The notes under the pieces are model-generated. The model made no database searches. It was not told the origin of the DNA and saw only the letters and a program-made list of their open reading frames with translations. 64,000 bases of DNA from assembly GCA_016110215.1 (NCBI GenBank), contig JADWQD010000009.1, positions 188,093-252,092 of the forward strand. The letters run 5' to 3'. Positions 53,071-60,207 of the stretch are shown one piece after another; position 1 is the first letter of the stretch; each line of letters begins with the position of its first letter. The position numbers and the translations under genes were made by a program. The DNA comes from Capronia americana (lineage: Eukaryota > Ascomycota > Eurotiomycetes > Chaetothyriales > Herpotrichiellaceae).

Positions 53071-54329
53071 ATGTCAGACTACTTCTACGAGGATGAGCGC
53101 GTCCTTGAATGGCTCGAGTTGGTCGAGCCTCGAGCAACGACTTCGCAGACGGTAGCAGATGCTGATATTATCACATCAGTGGCCAGCCTACTGCGCAGCC
53201 ATAAAATCAGCGACGACGCGCAGAGTGCCATGACAGCGTTTCAAAGCGTAAGCTCCGGCTCCATCCATAGGCAGCGCGAGTCTGCGCCGAACATCATGAG
53301 CATCTCTTTTGTCCAGAAAGACACCATGTTCGCCCGACAATAGGAATTCGAGGAGTTCGTCCCGTGTTTTGAGGATCTGTATAAAGCGGTTAAGAAAGTG
53401 CATCGTCAAGTCCCGCAGGACCTCGAGGTGAGCTTCCCCTTCACCAGGACAAACAGGTGCCTACGTACTTGCTCACTAGACCAGGGTTTCCTCTTCTCCC
53501 ACCTGAACCCCTTCGGGCCTAATATCCTTCCTCAATTTTCGAAAGATGTCGAGTTCCGAATCTTTGCTGATCTGGCCCCGGACGTTGAGGAGTTGACGAA
53601 CGAGATCAAATTGTGCAAGAGGAAGAGAGTGACTGAGGACGAATGGTCGGACAGATTGGTCTATCCAATGCTCCGTCTGGCGCAGAAGAGGGTGAGAACC
53701 GATCGGGAGGTGGAAATTGCGACAGTGTCGGTCTCTCTTCTTCTCCCTCGCGATCATTCTACTCACTGGTACACAGCAAAAACATTGGCATATCTCCTCC
53801 GTCCCTTCTCCCCGTCTCCGCAGGCATCCAGGCGCCGCACGAACGGGTGGACTACTCGCTGTGTTTCCAGCTCGATAATATTCGCAGACTTCGGCGTGTT
53901 TTCACCAACTTGCCCGGCGACTCCCTGAATCAATGTCAACATCCAAGACTTTGGAACCACGTCCTGTTCTCCCATGTCAGAGTGAAAGGGCTAGCCGCCC
54001 AGGGTCCAGGCGATGAACGATTGGGGGTCTGGACCGCGGCCGGCATCAAGAGGATACAAGAGATGCAAAAGTGGAACCCATGGCTACGAGACAAGAGCAT
54101 CGCCACTCAGCCGCTGTGGCTCTGGAAGGGTGATAACCTAACGCTATATGCCGCATTGATGAGCGAACCCGGCGAGCCCGAAGAGCTGCTCATCTATGAA
54201 TTAGCCGAGTGGCATCTGGAGGAGCCCGCCCAACTGGTCACGGCTATTATCTGCCTGTCCAGGGTCATGGAGTGGTCATTGAACAAGTATCTCCCTTGGT
54301 TCAAGAAGCAGATCCGTTACGACAACTGA
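53071..54329 (+). CDS. PD-(D/E)XK nuclease-like fungal protein
   Basis: Resembles the fungal PD-(D/E)XK nuclease-like family common in accessory genomes. Exon 1 53071-53247; intron 53248-53343 (GTAAGC...AATAG, whose last three bases look like an in-frame TAG); exon 2 53344-53427; intron 53428-53484 (GTGAGC...ACCAG); exon 3 from 53485. The segment TEDEWSDRLVYPMLRLA, then RVDYSLCFQL (core Asp), then SHVRVKGLAAQGPGDERLGVWTAAGIKRIQEM match the order of the family's fold, with VRVK giving the ExK-like strand and LGVWTAA the C-terminal helix. The join between exon 3 (frame open to about 53720) and the final exon (frame open from about 53740 to TGA at 54329) could not be placed with a canonical intron in phase. 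A frameshift or a longer intron is possible. Confidence 0.65.
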
Positions 54330-55676
54330 GAGGATGAAGATGTACGAATCGCCTCATCTCAGGCATATTGGGGTCGACTGAGCGGCACACAGTTACTATT
54401 CTTAGAGCCTTCTAAGGCTACCTACCTGGCCAGAGAATTTCGCATATCATAGTGAACCCGCGCCGCAGGACGTACTACGGGTCTGCGTTCGTCGATCGAT
54501 TGAACAAGAGTCGGAAATGAAAGTCTGGCTCTCGGGACCCGGGATTGAAGCCGACTTCGAAGAGAGACAGATGATCTTGTACAGCAAGTGATCTGGATCT
54601 TCGAGCGACAGCGAGCAGCGAGCAGCGAGCAGCCCTACGGTATCTTCTTTATCGTTCTGTCGGCCGTTACCACCCCTTCACCTCGTTGCCTGGCCTCACC
54701 CAAGATGCCCTCACGCGAGACTGTATGGGCACCTCACGTGACACCATCCCAGATTTGATTCGCCTGCGCCCAGACACGTCAAGTTCGTCTTTACTGGACA
54801 GTGGCGGGTTTGCCCTGCGCCCGCACCCAGCGGGAAGACCTTTCCGCGAACAAGGCAACCAGTCAGGGATTGCCAGCGTTTGAGTCGCCCTGGAAAAGAC
54901 ACCCCGTCGGGCGCGGCTGAGACAGGAATGGGCGTTGGCATGCAAGGTACTCCGTCCATTTATTTTGTCGTGACGTCGACGGCACTCGACAAACACGAGA
55001 AAGTAGATTGACACTCCCACCGAGCCGGCTGAACAGACTGTAAATTTCAACAGCGCACTGCGCCCTTCCTGTCCGCGAAACTAACGTACAGTATCTTCGG
55101 ATTCAGCCCTTCGAGTCCGAAAGCCACGGAGCAAACGAGGCTGGACAGCAAACATCCCGCTACAGTATTTTCCTGCGCACCCATGGGATGCTGTGGCTTT
55201 TCTCCCGACCTCCAGTAGGTGGCCAGCCTGCATCCATTGACACGGCGGCCTGCATGCAGCCTGCGCGTGGTATGTGTATGCCGCACGTTCCTCAGCCACT
55301 CGCTCAACAAATTCTGGCAGGGGAGTCTTGACCGTTCAGCGGGCTTTGACGCCCAAAGTTTCACCTTTGAAGCGACGCTTTGGGAATGACAATCCCTTTC
55401 CACCAGCGATGTGCGGTATGCTATTATGCCTTGCAGAGACCAGGTCACCGTAAGCCACTGTCGTATTGCCTTCTTTTCTACATTAAATAGTCGTGCGATG
55501 GGTTGGGCGGAGTCACTTGCAGTTCTTTTCAAACTCCACCGTCACATCCCTCTCAGTCCCGCAATTTGTACGCTTCTCTGCTGTTGAACTCGATCAATCG
55601 CCAGGGCCGCCCCCCCACCCACCTCGCCACGACAAATACAAAGTACGATCCTTGCACACTCGGCACACAAGGGAGC
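54330..55676. other. Intergenic, 1.35 kb
   Basis: Between the PD-(D/E)XK-like gene and the zinc-ribbon gene. It has a short CAGCGAG tandem run at about 54605-54633. No gene. Confidence 0.5.
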
Positions 55677-56237
55677 ATGTCGAGCAACGGCCATCTCGGC
55701 AATGCCGATGCCCCGAACGGGTATGCGGGTGCGGAAGTCACATCCTCGAACGCAAGTAATCACGATCCGACGCGGAATCCACGGTTCCCTCCCGACGACG
55801 GCAGCCGGACGCGGGGCCAACCGCCGCCACACTGGATGTACAGACTGATGGCCATGCGTCTAGAGCAAGACCGCACGTCATGGGGTCAATGCTGTAAATG
55901 CGGCAACAGCGGAGAAATCATGAGCTGGCCACGATGCAAACGCTGCCGTCACCATTGCTGTCCGTCGTGTGAATATGAGTTGGACCGCACGGCTGCTGTC
56001 GACACGGCCGAGCAGGCGGGTGGAGGTTCAACGGCCTCGAGCAGAATCGACAAGATGAACGAACTGTCCGGCGAGATTTGTTTGGAGCTGGAAGCCCTGG
56101 AGGCTGTCGAGACTTTGACGGGCCCGCAAACTCACGGCGTCGCAAGAGGGTGGGAGATCATCCGGTCGCTCAATCAGTGGCTCGAAGAAATGGAGGATAG
56201 CGGCAATGAAGATGCGAGACCGGCTGAGGCACCCTGA
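55677..56237 (+). CDS. Small zinc-ribbon-like protein
   Basis: 186 aa from ATG at 55677 (MSSNGHLGNA); the frame is open upstream but without an ATG. The first ~60 residues are polar and disordered. A Cys-rich module follows at about 72-98: CCKC, an 11-residue spacer with a Trp, CKRC, HHCC, PSC. That pattern (CxxC...CxxC...H..C..C) suits a zinc ribbon/knuckle binding one or two zinc ions. The remainder is acidic and helical (LSGEICLELEALEAVETL) and ends with NEDARPAEAP. Similar small fungal proteins with a W-x-C-C-x-C ribbon exist without assigned function. The partner is probably protein or nucleic acid. Confidence 0.7.
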   Translation: MSSNGHLGNADAPNGYAGAEVTSSNASNHDPTRNPRFPPDDGSRTRGQPPPHWMYRLMAMRLEQDRTSWGQCCKCGNSGEIMSWPRCKRCRHHCCPSCEYELDRTAAVDTAEQAGGGSTASSRIDKMNELSGEICLELEALEAVETLTGPQTHGVARGWEIIRSLNQWLEEMEDSGNEDARPAEAP

Positions 56238-56976
56238 ATGTGACAGCGCCCGTGGGGGTTTCTCTCAGCCTGGTAGTGCGTGTGTGCGTATGTGTGTATG
56301 TCTCAACGAGAGTGAGTACGCGGTAGACGAGATTCTCTGTGTTAGTGGTGGGCGGACTGCTACATCTTTCGGACTTTTCTATGGCGTGAACGAGCGAAAA
56401 AGGCAGGAATCATGCAAGTTTTGTGTTTATGTGTACGTATACGTATACGGAGTACGTGGGCGTGGGCGTTCGACTGTTCAACCCTGTAGGGTGAAGAGAC
56501 GTGGTCAAAAGATCTGTAAACCAACAACGGTTGAGACAAAGGCAGCCCAGCCTGTTGGGTAGAAAACCCCGGAACAAATGATCTCTCGGGCGTGTGTCGT
56601 GTTTTTTTCCGTTCGTGTTCTGTTCGAGATCTAGCTTCGGAGGTTTGCTGAACAATTGGACGGACCACCGACCAGAGTGTCAGCTCGTGATAGTCCCACG
56701 CCATCCAATCCAAGCCAGCAAGTCAGCACAGAGACGCATTTCAACTAACCGGTGTACGAGTACAGAGTACAGAGCCCTCGGCCTCTCCATCCAGCCACAC
56801 GCAAGTCATGATGGGACTGGGATGGACTCTAATTGTACAAGGACTCCGTAGGTAATTACATACCGTAGTTTACAAGCTATGTACTCCGTACTCCGTACTC
56901 GGTATGAGGAGGTTGGGGGGAGCGGCTCAAAAAAAAGGAATTCACACAATCGCGGTAAAAAGAACCACTACACTTC
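56238..56976. other. Intergenic, 0.74 kb
   Basis: 3' flank of the zinc-ribbon gene and of the tRNA. It contains several TACTCCGTAC/TACGGAGTA motifs (about 56448, 56752-56770, 56881-56903) and a TACGTATACGTATACGG stretch. A plus-strand A5 run at 56957-56961 is the tRNA's Pol III terminator (T5 on the minus strand), 16 nt past its end. Confidence 0.6.
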
Positions 56977-57012
56977 AGGATCCGACGTGGTTCGAACACG
57001 TGACCTAGAGAT

Positions 57013-57024
57013 ATTCGGTGCGAA
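57013..57024 (-). other. Canonical 12-nt tRNA intron
   Basis: Follows position 37 in the anticodon loop, the site cut by the tRNA splicing endonuclease. Removing it leaves a 7-nt loop, TTGCAGA. Confidence 0.8.
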
Positions 57025-57043
57025 CTGCAATCTCTCGCTCTAC

Positions 57044-57100
57044 CTGAAGAGAGTGTTAGTTAAAATGGGACTCATTGATGCCTACAAGGTGAAATCTTAC
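57044..57100 (-). other. Spliceosomal-type intron inside the tRNA-Cys D-loop
   Basis: On the transcribed strand the insertion begins GTAAGA (57100-57095). It contains TTAACTAACAC (branch-point consensus CTAAC), then CTCTCTTCAG ending at 57044. GT-AG removal joins AGTG to GTA and restores the standard D-loop AGTGGTA between the paired D-stem halves. Its 57 nt equals the common intron length of the protein genes in this window. There is no alternative tRNA folding that uses the inserted sequence as a D-arm. Confidence 0.72.
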
Positions 57101-57117
57101 CACTGAGCTACGAATCC

Positions 57118-57684
57118 ATTTTGGCGGATCTCACCGTCAAATTTTAGGCATAAATGTTGCTCGTTAAAATATAAAGACAAAGAAACTCCTGGAACGAAGG
57201 GTTTTAACGCTCTTGGCAGGCTTAATGTACCCTATCAGGACCTAGGTATATACCTACTGTATATATTATTGGTCGGGGTCGGTTCAACCCCTACTTCAAT
57301 TATAAAGTTGTTGCCCGGAAATCCGCCTGCGGTTTCGTATTTCAGCTTATTTTTTTCCGCCTCCCGTAGCTGGGACGATACGCATCCCTCTTGGTTACAA
57401 ACATTGATGTGCGTTTCGATATGCTGGATGTGGGATGTGACAAGGTAGGCTACTTACCAGAGCCCAAACGTGCGCACAGATCTAAGTGGTAGGAAAAGGA
57501 CCTTTGTCGCGCGACTTGCATGGCTGGCCTCAGATGATGGTGAGCACCGGGCGGCAACACCATCCTCCCAATCCGGGGTGGCTCATCACTTCTGTTCATG
57601 GACGCAACTTGTCTCCCACTTCTGAGAAGCGGCAAAGTCTAAATCTGTGCCCATTTACACAAAGATCTGTCGCAGTTTTGGGCT
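57118..57684. other. Intergenic, 0.57 kb, AT-rich left part
   Basis: Between the tRNA 5' end and the HET gene start; divergent. AT-rich around 57140-57320. No gene. Confidence 0.5.
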
Positions 57685-59592
57685 ATGGAGGAAGCCGCAG
57701 CCACGCCTGGAACGCGGCCAGATCCATACCAACATAAACCGCTTCACGAGCCAACCACCCACATCAGATTATTGAAGTTGTCTCCTTACAAAGGTGATTT
57801 TAATCCTCTCTCCGCCGAGCTCCTTTCAGCTGCCCTTGATAATTTGCCCCCGTATATGGCTCTGTCATACGTTTGGGGCCCTGAAACACCACTGGTACCT
57901 ATTTCCTTGCACGGCAAAGCTTTTACCGTACACCAAAACCTTTACGCATTTCTCTGGCACTATCTGAGACTTGGTCGGGGAGATCTCCTTTGGACGGACG
58001 CCCTGTGCATCAACCAAAATGATCCTATTGAAAAGGCTTTACAAGTCAGTCAAATGGGAAAAGTCTATGGGAATGCCCAAGCTGTCGTTATCTGGCTCGG
58101 GGCCCCGGAGCCTGTCGTCATGGACGCTCTCAACTTCCTTCCAACTTCCATGAACGACCAAACCTCGATTCATGCGCTGATCGATAAGCACGCATACCTG
58201 TTCAAGAACAATAACAGCCGCTTCAATAACGCCATTATGCGATTTTCGCAAAATCCATACTGGACAAGGCTATGGGTAGTTCAAGAATTTACTCTTGCTA
58301 GGAAGTTATATGTCCAATATGGATTCACCTGGATCGAGTGGGAAGATTTCTTTACGTGGATGGAAGGCGATGGCATACGGAAAGTTATCGAAGCGATGGA
58401 AACAAACAAAACACGACCCGATGATTCTAGGATGCCGAAGCTGTCAGAAATCAACCGAGACGTGGCTCAGCTGGTTGAACAGCGTGGCAAACGACTAACA
58501 AGCCCAGAACGCAGGAGTGACAGCCTGATGAATTTGATTGCTGCAAATTATAAAAAACACTGCAAGGATCCGAGAGACAGAGTTTATGGACTTCTTGCTC
58601 TCCTCAACCGTGAGCGGCCGGGCGCGGAAGGCATCACTGTGAACTATCAAATCGACGCCTTCGAGCTTTTTTTCCGAATCTTAGAGGCTCAGAACCCGCT
58701 AATCATGAGCAAATGTTCGAATTCATGTTCCATGTGGACGCAACTCTTTGAGGCGTTGGAGCTCGATCAACTAGCCATCTCTCAGGTTCTTCATCAGTCG
58801 GTTGTGGTACCTGGACCCTACGCCGATAGTATATCTACCAGCGGCGTAATCCTGATACATGCTGTCCCCGGGGAACACGTTGATATGTCTTCGTGCAGCA
58901 CAATTCCCGACAACATCGGCGGGCCTTGGAATATTTGCCTCTTCCGGAACATTGACCATTCTCGAGGACGCGGTGACAGTCACCTGGAACTAGCGATAAG
59001 CCCGATAGCCTTGCCTGACAAACATGTCCTTTACCGTCTGCATGGGTTTGAAGCCATTGGGTTTCTATGGAGCAGCTGTCGAGAAGAAACGGACGCCGAA
59101 CTCAAATGTCAAGAAAGGACAGCTAAGCTCCTTACCTTCATTGAGATAAATAGGAGGATGAGTGATGAGTTTGAGGATTCACTCTTCTCAGGTTTTGGAC
59201 CAGATGTCGAGCCGGAAATTTCGCTAGAGGCTACGCTAGAGGCAGAGGTTTTGCAAATGATCAAGACCCTCCTCACCGGAAAGTTCGGTCAAGCTATCAA
59301 GGACTCCGGCTTACTCGACATCGGGGAGATTAAGGTATCGCATATGCCGTCCACGGGTTCCCCAGATCCGAGACATCGCGAGTTCGTCCTGGAGGTGGAT
59401 CGCCACACATTCGCAAACATTATAGCGACTACCTCCCATCTACGCAGCGTGTGGCGTATGTGGTCTAGTGAATGGCATACGGAAGTTATCTCGGGAAGGG
59501 AACTTATAGTTCGGGCTCGACTTCGAAAGCAACAAGACTCACAAGCTCCGTTGAGTCCGCACTCGTCTCCAGGGCACCTCCAAAAATCATGA
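57685..59592 (+). CDS. HET-domain protein
   Basis: Heterokaryon-incompatibility (HET) domain protein, 635 aa, intronless, ATG at 57685. HET proteins act as cell-death effectors in non-self recognition; the domain is distantly TIR-like. All three landmark blocks are present: YMALSYVWGPET (about 57-68), LLWTDALCINQNDPIEKALQVS then KVYGNAQAVVIWLG, and YWTRLWVVQEF. DPRDRVYGLLALL is the conserved block after the domain. The C-terminal ~300 residues are a variable region with no recognised repeat. There is no NACHT or WD40 partner domain in the same chain, so this is the common HET-only type. The stop codon overlaps a following ATG (ATGA at 59589-59592). Confidence 0.9.
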   Translation: MEEAAATPGTRPDPYQHKPLHEPTTHIRLLKLSPYKGDFNPLSAELLSAALDNLPPYMALSYVWGPETPLVPISLHGKAFTVHQNLYAFLWHYLRLGRGDLLWTDALCINQNDPIEKALQVSQMGKVYGNAQAVVIWLGAPEPVVMDALNFLPTSMNDQTSIHALIDKHAYLFKNNNSRFNNAIMRFSQNPYWTRLWVVQEFTLARKLYVQYGFTWIEWEDFFTWMEGDGIRKVIEAMETNKTRPDDSRMPKLSEINRDVAQLVEQRGKRLTSPERRSDSLMNLIAANYKKHCKDPRDRVYGLLALLNRERPGAEGITVNYQIDAFELFFRILEAQNPLIMSKCSNSCSMWTQLFEALELDQLAISQVLHQSVVVPGPYADSISTSGVILIHAVPGEHVDMSSCSTIPDNIGGPWNICLFRNIDHSRGRGDSHLELAISPIALPDKHVLYRLHGFEAIGFLWSSCREETDAELKCQERTAKLLTFIEINRRMSDEFEDSLFSGFGPDVEPEISLEATLEAEVLQMIKTLLTGKFGQAIKDSGLLDIGEIKVSHMPSTGSPDPRHREFVLEVDRHTFANIIATTSHLRSVWRMWSSEWHTEVISGRELIVRARLRKQQDSQAPLSPHSSPGHLQKS

Positions 59593-60207
59593 GGCGAAAG
59601 AAAAAGAAGCGTCGGACAGCGAAATCTCAGAAATTCCAGCATCAGGGGGACATTGGCAAGTCTCGGAGGCCTATTCGGCTAGGCGACACTGAGGATTCGG
59701 ACACCATGAAGGCCCATACAAGAATCAACGGCCAGGTGGTGAAGAATGTACATGTACGAGGCAACTTCAAGATTACCTGGAAATACTTTGGTGATGTCAT
59801 CCCATCCATTTGCAAGGAGAGTCCGAACGTGATCTGGCACGCATATGATGTCAAGCGCGGTGTCCCCGGTACCGGTGGATTTCAACAGGTTGGAGCGGAT
59901 GTCGCAATTTAATCGTTGGGTTTCGCTCATTAGGTTCGGCGCCCTGTTTGTCCTTTTGAACGTCTTAGATTCAAGAAAGCTTTAGCAGTGGAAGTATTGT
60001 TGACAGCAACGCGAATACTAATTAACCAGCTCGAACCTTGCACCAACCGAAGTCTCACCCAGTCCTGTAAGCATTCATATTATCTTGTTTGTTTTTCAAT
60101 CTTGAGTTTAATTTTCATTCACGATAAGAGAGTCATCGTCCTATACACGCTAAATAAATCCACGAGAAAACGGACGGGCGGGCAGCCCGATCCAGGCGAC
60201 ATCAAGA
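59593..60207. other. Convergent intergenic, 0.6 kb
   Basis: A plus-strand frame starts at the ATGA overlap (59589) and runs to 59912. It begins MRRKKKKRRTAKSQ and continues with a moderately protein-like 107 aa. It has no recognised family and is not called as a gene. The rest is AT-rich 3' flank of the HET gene and YME1. Confidence 0.35.

Larger units (their letters stand above)
56977..57117 (-). tRNA. tRNA-Cys (GCA) with two interruptions
   Basis: Acceptor stem GGATTCG (57117-57111) pairs with CGGATCC (56984-56978), with one T-G wobble; discriminator U at 56977 is the tRNA-Cys identity base. D-stem GCTC (57108-57105) pairs with GAGC (57040-57037). Anticodon stem AGAGA (57035-57031) pairs with TCTCT (57011-57007). 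The loop begins TTGCAG, anticodon GCA. Variable loop AGGTC; T-arm ACGTG-TTCGAAC-CACGT is perfect. A 12-nt intron (57024-57013) sits after position 37, the normal place. A second, 57-nt insertion (57100-57044) sits in the D-loop. Removing both leaves 72 nt, the usual length. A box TAGCTCAGTGG (57110-57100) and B box GTTCGAACC (56997-56989) are intact. T5 terminator on the minus strand at 56961-56957. Confidence 0.85.

Noticed and set aside
53341..53343. In-frame TAG in the PD-(D/E)XK-like gene, apparently a premature stop
   Set aside because: It is the 3' end of a 96-nt intron (GTAAGC donor at 53248, AATAG acceptor); exon 1 and exon 2 are both phase 0 and join smoothly.
57263..57295. GGTTCAACCCC sequence resembling a tRNA B box
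   Set aside because: The flanking bases pair as a simple hairpin with the wrong loop for a T-arm, and no acceptor or anticodon stem can be formed around it.
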